Origin: Neoscytalidium dimidiatum | Taxonomy: Eukaryota; Ascomycota; Dothideomycetes; Botryosphaeriales; Botryosphaeriaceae | Assembly: GCA_037367355.1 (NCBI GenBank) | Contig: CM074700.1 | Coordinates: forward strand, 3,286,001 to 3,350,000 | Length of the DNA stretch: 64,000 bases | Reading direction: 5' to 3' | In this document: piece after piece, positions 51,696-63,837 of the stretch | How the letters are laid out: every line of letters starts with the position of its first letter | Numbering within the stretch: the stretch's first letter is position 1 | Position numbers and translations under genes: made by a program | Notes under the pieces: model-generated | What the model saw: only the letters and a program-made list of their open reading frames with translations | Told to the model about the DNA's origin: nothing | Database searches by the model: none

Positions 51696-53977
51696 ATGGC
51701 CGCACAGCCGCATATCACGGAAACACGGATGACGGCCTGGAATTGGCCGCGCCACGTGAATTGGCTCAATGTCTTCCTCGTCATTGGCATCCCGCTGTCC
51801 GGCTGTATCGCCGCTTTCTGGGTGCCGTTGCAGTGGAAGACGGGCGTCTTCGCCTTCGTCTACTGTACTCCATTCTCCATTAATCCGTGATTTGTTCCCC
51901 TTCTCAACATCATACTGATGACAGCAAAACAGACTTCTTCACCGGCCTGTGTATGTTACGATCCCCGATCCCACGTCGCCTCCACAAAACCCAAGAGCGC
52001 ACGCACATCCTCCGCAAAAGCGGCTCCGCTACATCTTCCAACGCCGCATCATCGGTTCCGCACGACGCTTCCGCACCGTTGGCGGTTCCTACTCGTGCGC
52101 TGCCGCAAACATCTCCCGCGGAGCCGCTCAGAATTTCCCCATTCTTCCTTGTTCCAGCCCTAATCGACAATCACGGTCATCAACAACTCAGTCGACGAGA
52201 GCGCTGACCATGAGACAGCAATTACGGCCGGATACCACCGCCTCTGGTCGCACACGTCCTACTCCGCGACGCTGCCGCTGCGCGTCTTCCTCGCCGCCTT
52301 CGGCGCCGGCGCGATCGAGGGCTCCATTCGCTGGTGGAGCCGCGATCACCGCGCACACCATCGATACACCGATACGGAAAAGGATCCGTACTCGGTGCGG
52401 AAGGGGCTGTGGTACAGTCACGTAAGTATTACACTCGATTTCGACACCTGGGGTACATACGAGGCGCGTCTGCTTTGGGGAACAGCTCGAACCCCGCCGC
52501 GGTGCCGGCGGGTAGGGCTGAGCTACTGCGCGGGTACCGTCTGGCTATGCTTTTCCGGGAGCTTGGGGTGCTGGAAGATGCCGCGGGAAGCGCTTTCCGC
52601 GGAGACGTAGCGAGGATGTGGGCCGGACGTGTTTAGCCTCACGTCATCCTAGACGACAGACCGTCCCCGGCTTGCCTCATCCGTTCGCAGCTCTCCTATC
52701 GATGATTCTGCCTTCTGCAGCCAGGACGCAACGGCCGCGCTCCTACCCGTTATTGTGAAAAATGCTAACGAGACACCCTTCACCATGTAGATGGGCTGGA
52801 TTCTCATGAAGCAGAACCCGCGCCGCATCGGCCGCACCGACATCTCCGACCTGAACGAGGACCCCATAGTCGTCTTCCAGCACCGCCACTACGTCAAATG
52901 CGCGCTGTTCATGGGCCTCATATTCCCCGGCCTGGTTGCCTGGCTGTGCTGGAACGACCTCGCCGGCGGCATCGTCTACGCGGGCATCCTCCGCGTCTTC
53001 TTCGTCCAGCAGGCTACCTTCTGCATCAACTCCCTGGCGCACTGGATCGGCGAGCAGCCGTTCGATGACCGGAACTCACCGAGGGACCATTGGATCACCG
53101 CGCTCGCGACGCTGGGCGAGGGGTACCATAACTTCCACCACGAATTCCCGAGCGATTACCGGAACGCTATTGGTGAGTTTTGGAGGCAAGGACGTTGGGA
53201 TAGAGTTGCTGACTGCTTTATGCAGAGTGGTGGCAGTACGATCCGACCAAGTGGTTCATCTGGGCGTGGAAGCAAGTCGGCCTGGCCTATGACCTGAAGC
53301 AATTCCGTATGACCCCCTCCCCAATCCAATCATCATTATAAAACCAGCCACGCTAACCATTCCGCCTTGCGTAGGGAGCAACGAAATCGAGAAAGGTGAC
53401 AACGGCGTTTCCCCCATCCGCCCGCCAGCATCCTCTTCCGCCCCCCTCTTCCGACCCCCTCCACCAAGACCCTTTCCCATCACCGCCATGCTAACCTCCA
53501 CACAACGCAGGCCGCCTCCAAATGGACCAGAAGAAGCTCGACCGCAAGCGCGCCCAGCTCGACTGGGGCATCCCGCTCGACAAGCTCCCCGTCATCAGCT
53601 GGGACGACTACGTCGCGCGGACGCGCGGGCCGGACGCGCGCGCGCTCGTCGCCGTCGCCGGCGTCGTCCACGACGTGACCGACTTCGTGCAGGAGCACCC
53701 GGGCGGCCGGGCGCTGATCAAGGGCGCCATCGGGCGCGACGCGACGGCCATGTTCAACGGCGGCGTGTACGACCACAGCAACGCGGCGCACAACCTGCTG
53801 AGCACGATGCGGGTGGGCGTCATCCGCGGGGGCATGGAGGTCGAGCTGTGGAAGAGGCAGCACAGGCAGGGGGGCGCGAAGGAGGAGGTGGTCAAGGATT
53901 CATACGGGAATCGCGTCGTGCGGGCGGACGATCAGGTTACGCGTGTGAGGATGCCGCGGGTGGTGTCTGCGGCGTGA
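51696..53977 (+). CDS. OLE1: Acyl-CoA delta-9 desaturase with cytochrome b5 domain, 446 aa
   Basis: Seven exons: 51696-51864, 51933-51950, 52219-52421, 52791-53172, 53226-53306, 53375-53395 and 53511-53977; 447 codons with consistent phases. It introduces a cis double bond at C9 of stearoyl- and palmitoyl-CoA in the ER. Three His boxes are present: HRLWSH (69-74), HRAHH (106-110) and HNFHH (243-247). Four membrane segments flank them (for example [14 protein letters not shown] and [17 protein letters not shown]). The C-terminal cytochrome b5 domain has HPGG (His354) and DHSNAAH as second heme ligand region, so it receives electrons internally. The second and sixth exons are only 18 and 21 nt, and the third intron is 369 bp. 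Length is slightly short of yeast Ole1 at the N-terminus. Most ascomycetes have one to two such genes. Confidence 0.92.
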
Positions 53978-56915
53978 AGGGCGGAGACGGACGAGGGCGA
54001 GATTTTGTGATGCTGTGTCTGCGTGTAGTGTATCATTGATCAAAAGCAAATGATTTACCTCGTGCTCTTTGTCCCTGATGCCAACGTCTGTGCACGATTG
54101 GTCTTTCATGAACTAGAGGGAAGGGCCTGATGGGTGGCGCCGCCATGTACGCCGGAAGTCTTCATGCGGACGCATCTGAATCGCCTTGGCAGTGCGGGGA
54201 ACATGATCCTTTGCGCATGTCTGAGATCGAGGTGTGATTGGAAAGCTTGCGACCCCAGATTAGTGCGACGGTGCTTGAAGTGAAAGTGGTCCGATTTTGC
54301 GAGTCGTAAGCGCGCGGGACGATGTCCGCGAGAGGGAAAAGGGTCATCGAGGATCGTTTGTATCCGCGGCGATGAGAGAAAACAAGTCAGCGTCGCGAAC
54401 CAGGGACCTTTGAGGCTCCAAACGCGTCGGCGAGATTGTCGGTCCTGGATGAGTGGTGGTGGGAAGAAGACGCGAGGCTAGGGAAAGTTTTGGCGCCGCG
54501 CGTTTCTCCGACCCGAGAGAACGTCGCTCTCTCCCTTCACTCACCTCACTTCCCCAGCACCCCAACGCCGCGCACCACAACTGTCAATGTTGTTGTCACA
54601 CGATTGCCCATCCACATCCAGCTTCGGCCATCACGTTCTAGCATTTCTCAGTTCTTACTGTGGTGGCTGTATAAGGCATAGGTCTTACCAAGCTCTCGTG
54701 CCTGTCTCTCCACTACTGCATCTAACACACAGGCTCCCCATGCTGGAGTCCATTGTGTGCGGCCTGTATTTGCGACACAGAAATGTTACTAATCTTTTCC
54801 ACCTTGAAAGACAGTCAAAGACACAGGAGATTGGGGACGGCATCATGGATGTAGAGTTTCTTCGACAAGAAACAGCAGCTCTACTTTGGTGCTATCGAAA
54901 TTTTTTTATAGCTAACCAGGCTAACCTAACAAATCTACCAGTTCATTGCCACTGGGAATGACAGCCCTTCCGATGCTGCGATCCCGGCAGATATATCTAT
55001 CGGTACCGATTATCCGGCGAAAAAATAATGCAGCTACGTACTTACGTTGCATGTCTTCGACAAAGAACAGATTAAAACAACAAATATCTTGTGTATTCTC
55101 TCAGCTTCTAATCATATCTCTCTCCGCGGTCTTGATAAAGTGAACAGCCATGGCTTGGTTGACCTACGAAACATTGAAGACATTGTCAAAAGCTTGGGAA
55201 ATACGGAAAGATTGAAGAGCACGGATGTATCTGAGGTGAGGCAGACTTTGAACGCGTTGCAAAGTGATGTGTGCACAGAGAAAGAGCAAGGCCAATATCG
55301 TTGTACAGGGTGGCATTGAGCGGTGACGGGGAACAACAAGTGAGCGCGTCGATATCACCACACTGGTGGCAGCGGCAGTGATGCGCGGACGGCCCTAGCA
55401 GCGAGTACGGGTGATGAGGACAAGAGCGACGGCATCGACGAGACAACTACGTTGACGACCAGAATAGCCGCTGTATGCGCGGCACGGGATGCGCAATCCT
55501 TTGTTCTGCAAAGGTCCGTAATAAAATCTGTTTACTTTATATATCTTGCGGTTGACTACACCCCCATAGCCACTTACGCCGGGCGGGCGGGTGCGGTCTG
55601 TCTCGATGGCTCGTTCGAGTCGGGTGGCGTAGGTGGCTTAGGCTGGTAGCAAAAACGCCCATTCAGCACCATGGGTGGTTTTTCTGGGCCGACCTCAGGT
55701 TGAGGGGACTACCCGGGGGTCAACTCCCTGCAGGGGCACAGTTTTTGCCCTTTTTAATTCTGGACATTGTTTTTCTCTACTTCTATTTTCGGATATGCGC
55801 GTCCGCGTGGGCCTACGTTTTGCCGGGCTGCTACCTTGCAGTGCGGGCGCACTCTTTTCCTCCCCCGATGTCAAATATTTGTTTATACTCACGTGTTAAC
55901 GCGCGGCAGACGAGCCTCGCGCCATCCTCGTTCAATTCGCGTCCGTCCACAGCCATTATGCTATAGCTACGAGTGATGTTTTGTCAGGGCAGACACTCAC
56001 ATTCCCCGCAGCACATGCCAGCCTGGTGCTCTCGCCTTTTGCGTGCAGCTCTTCACATGGCGTGGCCCTTGACATCTCGCCTTAGTTTCACCCTGGATTC
56101 ACTAGGCACAGGCCACGCAGGCTCTGTCTTACACGAGACAAACAAGCTATGGTGTTGCACCCACGCCACGCCAAATGTGTCCGGCACGCAGCCGTTTTGC
56201 AAGCGGCGCATCCATTTCCTCAGTCGCACAGCAAGATGACGCTCACTACTACAGCTGACATGGAACTGCACAGATGCTACCTCGAATCCTTTTTTATTGT
56301 CCTTCGCTACCAACAGGATAGCGCTGACGCCATTTCCTATAGCAAGAGCCCAAGCAAGCACCAGCAAGATTAAACCCTTCCCGCGATTGTTTATTATGCG
56401 CCAGAGCTTCCAAGCATGCACCTACATGGTGGAATTCCCGTTCGCCGTACTACCCGCAGTCCGCTGGACCTGCACCAATCAACATTCCAGCATTTCACAA
56501 GCTTTTTTAAGGCGCTGGTTAGCCACGTTGAACCACCGTCATTTCAACAAATGATAGCAAACCGCAGCGCCAGCCCACATACATTATTTTGTTCGATCGA
56601 TGCCCCAGTGTCGAAATAAGATACCGGCTAGTGACAGGGCGGCATAGTATTTCACGGAAAGATCTTTCAGCATGGCATACATGTCCTGCGACCGAACATA
56701 CGTACAAAGTAGGAGTGTTATTATGCTATGATGGATGGTGGGAAGTCTTACCCCGACGACGAGTGGAAAAATGTACACTCACAGCTATAGACACGAATTA
56801 CACGTTGGAACCATATTTACACAACCAGGAGTCCGGGCAACTGTACAGTTTATACCATGGTTCAACAGCATTTACAGCTTATGCTGCCTTCGTCTGCTCC
56901 GTGACCAAAGCGCCA
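53978..56915. other. 2.9 kb without a supported gene
   Basis: Both neighbouring genes end here (tail-to-tail). Only short ORFs are present. A small foldback lies at 55568-55638. This is unusually long for a terminator-terminator interval in this window. Confidence 0.4.
55568..55638. repeat. Foldback with 13-bp arms
   Basis: AGCCACTTACGCC (55568-55580) pairs with GGCGTAGGTGGCT (55626-55638) at 12 of 13 positions around a GC-rich loop of 45 bases. Confidence 0.45.
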
Positions 56916-58401
56916 CTAACATTGTGAATTTGGGCTCACGCACCAATCAGCATTCCTCATAATATCGAAGATCTCCTCCCTCCAGTTGTCCTTTTCAAGA
57001 TATGATGTGGAATTACCGTCAAAAACCATATTGATCGGATCGCTGCGGTTATACACCTGCCATTCCACATCGAACGAAGACACTAGCCATCCAAAGTCAG
57101 CGATCAACAGAGGTTACTCAAAACCGTCGAACGGTACTTACATCCATGGTTATTGGGCGACAGCGTATTCGCAAAGCTTATCCACAAGCGGGACATAAGC
57201 TGGGCCAATTCCTCATACCTCTCCCTCCGCTCGGGCGGCTGGACGTCGAACGGATCGGCGCTCCAGCCCTGGCCAGTAGTATCCCCAAACCACAAACCCG
57301 ATCTCCTGGAAATGCGTGGCGCCGAGCGTCAGCGGGTCGCCACCGCCAGGTATGGTATCAAACCTATAACTGTACGACGGCACACCATACTGGTCCCAGA
57401 CCTGGTTGCTTAGCCTTCTCCCTACCCCGAAAAACACATCGCCAACCAGCAACGTCGCCAGCCCATACCCAGACCCGTACTCGGGACCCGGATCCGGCAG
57501 CACCGTGCCCAGCTCGCGCGTCAGGTTCAGCGCGAGATACTCCTCGAGCAAGCGGTCGAGCGTCGCGTCCGGCAGGAGGTTGGAGCCCAGCGCGGAGGCG
57601 CTGGCGGCCAGCACCTCGCCCGTGCCGTTGACAGGGACACCGCCGCCGTTGCTGACCAGCATCACGGTGCCCTCGTTCGTCGACGTGCCGATCAGCAGCG
57701 GCACGCGCGCGAACGCGCCGTCCACCAGCGCGGCCCGCGTGTCCGCCGGGAACAGGCTCCCGTCGCTCGTCGGGAACCACCGCGACTGCGACCGCGCGCG
57801 AACGCGTCCTGCAGCGCCTCGACGGGCGCGGCGCGCAGGCACGCGAGCGCCTCCGCCTCGCCCGCCGTCGTCCCCGTTCGCCGCCGCCGAGCAGTTGACC
57901 GTCGCGGCCACGCCGGCGAAATGCGCGTCCGCCTCGTCCGCGCCGTAGCCCGGCAGCTGCATCAGCGCCGATCCGCTCTCCGCGATGGCGGCGCGGAACG
58001 GCGGCCGCTCCCCTTCCACCCCGCCGCCGCCGCCGCCGCCGCCGCCGCTGCTGCTGTTCGCGTATATCAGCAGGTGCGCGCCCACCGACACGGCGCCCGC
58101 CGACTCCCCGAAGATGGTCACGCGCGCGGGGTCCCCGCCGAAGGCGCGGATGTTGTCCTGCACCCAGCGCAGCGCGAGCATCTGGTCGCGCAGGCCGTTG
58201 TTCCCTCGGCCGGCGGCGCCGATGGCGAGGAAGCCCCAGCCGCTGAGCCGGTAGTTGATGCTCATCAGGACGGTCGGCGCGCCCATGGCGGCGGAGGTGG
58301 CGGCGAGGGCGGAGAGGTTGTACCGCTCGTCGCTGCTGCCGCCGTCGACGAAGCCGCCGCCGTGGATCCAGAGGAGGACGGGGAGGCCGGTGGTGGTAGC
58401 G

Positions 58402-58448
<47 letters not shown>

Positions 58449-58835
58449 GCTGGGGGTGCTGCTGCCGCCGCCCGCTGGCCGCACGATGTTGAGCGTTAGG
58501 CAGTCTTCGCTCGTTGCGTACGTGAAGTCTGGCTGCGTGAAGCTGGGCAGGTTGATCGAGTGGCCGAGGCACCAGGGTCCGTAAGCGGAGGCGTTGAGCG
58601 GCGAGGGCCAGGTCGTGTTGAGTGGCTGCGGCGGCTCGAAGCGGAGCGCGCCCAGCGGTGGTTGGGCGTATGGGATCCCTAGGAAGGAGCCCACGTTCAG
58701 GATCGGGTTGTGCGTGCCGACGATGGTGCCATTGGCGATGGTGACTTCTGGGGGAGGTGAGGCGGATGCAAGTGAGGATGGGAGGAAGGTGAGGAGGGCG
58801 AGGAGGGCCGCCTAGGAGGAACTGGATTGCGGCAT
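56916..58835 (-). pseudogene. Type B carboxylesterase, decaying
   Basis: The fold is clear: FLGIPYAQPPLG, EDCLTLNIVRP, the oxyanion block LWIHGGGF, nucleophile GESAG, acid residue in GTSTNEGT and the GATHFQE His block. The last exon (57082-56916) joins after PNNHG through a GTAAGT intron. Damage: an ATG at 58835 opens a signal-peptide-like sequence, but a TAG at 58814-58812 (codon 8) interrupts it. Around 57800-57900 the expected ALACLRAAPVEALQ is in a different frame from both flanks, which needs two compensating shifts. An extra G before FGDTTGQG shifts the frame again. An (AAC)16 run encodes 16 Asn after residue 80 or so, and a GGC run encodes Gly. Sequencing error in GC-rich DNA could explain the frameshifts but not the stop. 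Confidence 0.75.
58401..58449 (+). repeat. (GTT)16 microsatellite within carboxylesterase
   Basis: Sixteen uninterrupted GTT units; on the coding (minus) strand they read AAC, giving 16 Asn in a surface loop between LNIVRP and LWIHGGG. Perfect repeats of this length are usually polymorphic. Confidence 0.9.
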
Positions 58836-59959
58836 GTTTTGGTTACGAGAGGTGACACAAAGGAATCATGGGGTGATTGATTTGGAGGAAAAAGGAATAA
58901 ACGTTTGGACCGGCCCGTCAGACTCGGTGGATAAAGTCACCGAGGAACAATGCCATTCCTCAAGGCTGTAGTATTCGTGTTTTCTATATTGAACTTGTAT
59001 ATACTATCATGCAGAATCGCTACTGATGCACTTGGTCTTCAGTATTAAACGGATCAATCTATCCTGAGGTCGTGTCGGACGACGTTCCTGCGGCGTCCAC
59101 CTTCCCGCCGCATCCGCACCCCGTATTTCGGCCTTCGGAAGCTACATACCGTCCGAATAGACTGCTAGCGCTTTTTATTTTTTGACAGCTAACCTGTTCA
59201 GGTATGTTTCTTTGCATTTTGCGGGGCAGTACGACAGATCCTTTCCGTACACTGCAGTTATCCCCGCCCTATTTCTTCCCGTCGTCCAGGTAGTTCCTGC
59301 TTACCCGCCGCTATCTGAGCCGAAATGAACGGCCGCTAAACTATTCCTGGGCTGGCACGTCTGAGCCCCGTACCTGGCGATCTCGGCAGGAGAAGGCTTC
59401 TTGCTCGTGCGGAGAATGCATTATAAATCCAATGTCTTGCCCATGACAGTGCCAGTAGTGAAAAAGTGGAGCGAACCGTGGAGCGAGTCGCGGAAGCGAC
59501 GAGGCTCTTTTTTACCTCGGGCGAGGCCACGGACTACGCCAGGCCCCCGCACCGCGCGACACTGAGCCGGTTTTGCCGGATCTCATGATGAGTATACTGG
59601 TAACGTTACGTTAGCAGTCGCGTAAATTTTAGGTCATCTGCTTTATTTTCTCTTCTCGCTTTCTAATTGTACTGGAAGGAAGGCTGGACTGGGAACCCGA
59701 GAGGCTTGAAACAGAAAATAAGGTTAGCAAAGGTAAAAGAAAGTAGGCAACCAGATATGCGTAAATAAACTTTTCCAACCTCTGAGATAGGCGAACGTAC
59801 TAGTTCAACTTTATTTGTATAGGACACCCTTCCCTTATATCCACGTTCTCAGCTCGTTTGGCCCGAAAATCTACATCCCAATCACTTACGCACACAGCGC
59901 GAAGTACGCGTCCAGAATTCTTGCAAGCCGTTCCAACTGCACCGCTTCATCGATCAATC
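58836..59959. other. 1.1 kb gap
   Basis: No gene is supported. A short hairpin GTCGC-GGAA-GCGAC occurs near 59,490. The rest looks like mixed intergenic or old repeat DNA. Confidence 0.4.
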
Positions 59960-61553
59960 CTACGCAACTACCTCGATTCCTCGGAGCGCACCATCAGCGC
60001 GCCACTCGGCAAGGCGGTTGGCGTAGTCGGTGCTACCTGAGCCCCAAGGGGCGGCCCTCATCTTCTTCGCAGCCTCTTTCTCGTCGCCCAGCTGCTCTGC
60101 GGCCTTTCCCTCCGCGTTGAAGTAGCCGGGCGTGCAACCCGCGAGGGTGGAGAACCATGCAGACCGCTTGACTGTTTCTTCTGCCCAATACTCTTCAGCC
60201 TCGACAGATGGCTCGACGGAGAATGGCGCGCCACCCGCCTTCTTGCTTGCCTCAGCCAAGATGAAGGCAGTGTGCGTGGCGATGAGATCCAGCACGTAAG
60301 TGATGTTGCCTGCATAATGTCAGTAAAATATCATGTGCCGAAGCCGTGTTGTAGGGAAGGGGATATGCTTACACGCCATGCCTACCTGCGAAGGCGACCA
60401 GAAGAACAGGTTCGGGAAATCGTGGCTTGCCACGCCATGGAACGTCGACGGGCCCTTCCCGCTCCACTTATCGTCCATGTCCACGCCGCCGCGCCCGTAC
60501 ACCTTCACGCTGGCGTTCAAGCCCGGGCTCACCGGGTTGAGGGCGCCGGTGCGGAAGCCGGTGCTCAGCACAAGCACGTCGACGGGATACTCCACGCCGC
60601 CGACGACCACGCCCGTCTCGGTCAAGCGGTCCACGCCCTGCCCGTTCGTGTCCACCACGTCGACGTGCGGCATGTTGAAGTTCTGCAGATACTCGTCGTG
60701 GAAGCCCGGCCGCTTGCAGTACGTCGGATACCAGGGCTTCAGCTTCTCCGCCTTCGCCGGGTCCTTGACCACGGCGTCGACGCGCGCGCGCACGCGCTCC
60801 GCCCGCGGGAAGTCGAGCGCGTCGATCTCGGCGATGTGCTTCTCGATGCTCGCGGGGTCGTGCCCGACAACGCCCTTGTGCGAGGCGCCAACGAGCGCGC
60901 TGAACGACGGCATGCGGCACCAGCCGTCGTTCACGAGGTCCTCCCTCCCCTCCGGCGCGCCCTGCACGAACGCGTTGAAGTTCTCCGCGCGCCGCTTCTG
61001 CCACCCGGGCCGGCCGTTCTCGGTGATGGTCGGCCAGGCGGCCGGGTCCGTCTCGTGCTGGCCGCGCACGTCGCACGACGACGGCGTGCGCTGGAAGACG
61101 TAGAGGCGCTTGCTCCACCGCGCCAGCTCGGGCACGACCTGGATCGCGGTGCTGCCGGTGCCGATGATGCCGACGCGCTTGTCCGCCAGCCCCTCGAGCC
61201 GCTGGTCCTCGGGCGAGCCGCCCGTGACGCCGTAGTCCCAGCGCGCGGTGTGGAAGCGGCGGCCCCTGAACGCGTCCAGGCCCGGCAGCTTGGGGATGTG
61301 CGGCACGTTGAGCAGGCCGCCGGTGATGATGACGAACGGCGCGCGCACGCGCAGCTCGCGCCCGCCCGCGCGCGGCCCGCGGTATTCGGTGATGGCGACG
61401 CGCCACTGCTTGCGCGCCTCGTCCCAGCGCTGCTCGCGCACCTGCGCCCGGAACAGCGCCTTGTCGGCGAGCGAGAAGCGCTGGGCGAGGCGCTCCGCGT
61501 GCGCCAGCAGCTCCGGCCCGTACGAGTACTTGTGCTTCGGCATGTAGTTGCCC

Positions 61554-61585
<32 letters not shown>

Positions 61586-61951
61586 CTCCACGTCGCACAT
61601 CAGCCCCGGGTACCGGTTCCAGTACCACGTCCCGCCGAAGCCGCCGGCCGAGTCGACCAGCCGGATGTCTGAGGGCGAGAAGCCGGCCTGGATGAGGCGC
61701 GCGGCGAAGATGAGGCCGCCGTAGCCGGCGCCGAGGATGAGGAACTTGCACTCATCGCCGTCTTGGAGCGCGGGGGGCTGCGAGTTGAGGAGGTCGTGAT
61801 CGACCCACGGGTCGTCGTGCAGGTATTTGTACTTTTCCGACTTGTCCAGGTCGAGGTATTGGTTGGCGCCCTCGGGCCGAAGGCGGCGTTGCCGTTCGGC
61901 GGCGTACTTGGCTTGTATGGTGGCGTCCGGGGCGACGGGTGCGGCTGCCAT
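59960..61951 (-). CDS. Baeyer-Villiger-type flavin monooxygenase, 642 aa, two exons
   Basis: Exons 61951-60373 and 60309-59960; GTAAGC donor, TGCAG acceptor, phase 1, 643 codons. The FAD-binding motif is GAGYGG (74-79), followed by FGGTWYWNRYPG (105-116). The Baeyer-Villiger fingerprint F-x-G-x3-H-x3-W is complete at Phe228, Gly230, His234 and Trp238. The NADPH-binding motif is GTGSTA (264-269). These enzymes insert one oxygen next to a ketone, using NADPH and O2, to give an ester or lactone. The substrate is unknown. The C-terminal exon (WSPSQVGMAC joined to NITYVLDLI and a Trp-rich tail) matches the fungal branch with about 640 residues. No signal peptide is seen; likely cytosolic. Divergent from the cyclase-family gene, start codons 673 bp apart, which suggests shared control. 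Confidence 0.92.
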
Positions 61952-62624
61952 GGTGGGATTGGACAGTGTTTTGCGCCTCAAAGGAACGGAAGTTTATCGA
62001 TCCAATCTACTCGATCTGCGGATCTGTACCGTTTCTCTGCCATCACTGTCGCCCGGTTTTATGCCTTCGCGAATCGGTTCCAGCGTTTCTATTTCCCGAA
62101 GCCCGGCTTATTCCCACTTGTCCAGTGGATCACTTCTCGGTGCGGGGATTGGGGCGTAGACTAGTTGCCTAAGCGCCCGGCGGCTGCAATCAGGCCTTGC
62201 GTGTGTCAACTTGCCCGATCAGGTGCTCTTTCAGGACGATCTCATGCGCCCAGCTTATGTCTATACGTATATACTCTTGGCCACTGCTAGTATTCAGAGC
62301 CGAGACTCCTTTTGGAAGTACCAGCGGTACCGCAAGTGCTCTGAATCCGCCGTCGGCTCGAGTGCTTTCCGAGCAATACAATAAATCCACCTATACCTTT
62401 TTTTCGAGTCCAGTGACGAGCGGTTAACATAAATTTCACGTAATATGGTGCGTTGGGTCCATAGGCACTCAACCACATGCGGAGAAAGGCCAGAGTCGAT
62501 GGCAGTTGGGTGGCCAGTAGGAGCTATGTCACGAGTATATGAAGTACTCATCAGCTCAGTCCAAAGACAAACCCTCTCGAGCAATTCCTTCCATCGTTGA
62601 CATCACCATTGCTAGCACCACACA
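61952..62624. promoter_or_regulatory. Divergent promoter of monooxygenase and cyclase genes
   Basis: 673 bp between two ATGs. It contains the perfect 10-bp palindrome GCGGTACCGC at 62324-62333, about 290 bp upstream of the cyclase gene, with CGG and CCG half-sites as bound by Zn2Cys6 factors. No ORF here is supported. Confidence 0.45.
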
Positions 62625-63837
62625 ATGAATGTCCCAGACTTTGACAGCCTCCCAGAAGTCGACGGCATGCCGCAAGGCTGCGCCTGGGGCATCTTCGACA
62701 AGGACGGCAAGAAAGACCTCTTCGGCACCCTGAACCACCTCACCCCCGAGGTCGTGGCCGCCGCCGCCAAAGAAGCCAAAGACGGCATCTCCATCTCCCT
62801 CAAGTACGCCCCCTCTTCAGCTCTTCCTCTACCCACTTCAAGCAAAAGAAAAAAAAAAAAACGACGCACGTAATCATCAACACTAACACGAACCCCCTCT
62901 CCAAACCCAGCTGGCCCCTCAACGCCATCAAAAAGTACCCAGGCGGCCTCCGCGCCCCGGCCACCCACCGCGTACACTCCCTCCGCGACGCCGGCATCGA
63001 CGCCCACGGCTGGGACGACGAGCTCTCCTTCAACACGCAGGGCTCCAGCCAGTGGGACAGCCTCTGCCACTACGCGCACCAGCCCACCGGCCTGTGCTAC
63101 AACGGCCACGCGCCGCGTCACGCCGACCTTGCCGCCGCCGCCGCGCCCACGAGCCGCCCGGCACCCACCCTCGACCGCTGGCACGCGCGCGGCGGCCTCG
63201 TCGCGCGCGGCGTCCTGCTGGACTACGCGACGCACCACCGCGCCACCGCGCGCGGCGAGGCGCTGCACCCCTTCGCCGGCGACGCCATCGCCGTCGCCGA
63301 CCTGGAAGCTTGCGCCGCGCGCCAGGGCGTCGCGTTCCGCGCCGGCGACGTGCTGCTCGTGCGCACGGGGTGGACGGATCACGCCCTGGACGCCGGCGGC
63401 GATGGCGCGGCCCTGTCGACCGGTCTGGATGGCTCCGAGGACGTGGCGCGGTGGATCTGGAACGGGCGGTTTGCGGCCGTGGCGGGCGATGCGCCCGCGT
63501 TCGAGCGCATTCCCGGCGCGAATCCGGATGGGAGTGCGTGGGGGGCGGGGGATTTGGGTGAGTCTCGGTTTTCTGTTTTCTTGAGCGAATTTTTGTTTTT
63601 GGGTTGTGGGGCGGTGGGGAGGGAGGGAGGGATGGAAGATGTGGGCTGACGACCTTTTTAGTGTTGCATCAGTATCTTTTGGCTATGTTTGGCATGCCGA
63701 TCGGAGAGCTGTGGGACTTGAAGGCGCTGGCTGAGCATTGCAGGAAGACTGGAAGGTATACCTTTTTGCTGGTGTCGGTACCGCTGAACCATCCTGGGTT
63801 GGTAGGAAGCCCGGCAAACGCAGTGGCAGTGTTCTAA
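62625..63837 (+). CDS. Cyclase-family (PF04199-type) metal hydrolase, 333 aa, three exons
   Basis: Exons 62625-62803, 62911-63557 and 63662-63837; phases 2 and 1, 334 codons. Family features: MPQGCAWGIFDKDGKKDLFGTLN near the N-terminus, SISLNWPLNA across the first intron, and QGSSQWDSLCH (103-113), the fungal form of the metal-site motif of putative cyclases/kynurenine-formamidase-like hydrolases. Later FRAGDVLLVRTGW and the C-terminal HQYLLAMFGMPIGELWDLKALAEHC ... SVPLNHPGLVGSPANAVAVF are conserved. The enzymes hydrolyse amides, esters or lactones with a bound metal. Being divergent from a Baeyer-Villiger monooxygenase, a lactone-opening step after ketone oxidation is an attractive guess, but unproven. 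Middle exon is very GC-rich. Confidence 0.88.

Noticed and set aside
57364..58572. 402-aa Arg/Gln-rich frame and the opposite-strand Val/Ala-rich frames
   Set aside because: They overlap the carboxylesterase and only mirror its GC-rich codons and the GTT run.
60272..61672. 466-aa plus-strand frame opposite the monooxygenase
   Set aside because: Antisense shadow of the GC-rich monooxygenase exon, Arg/Ala/Val-biased without domain.
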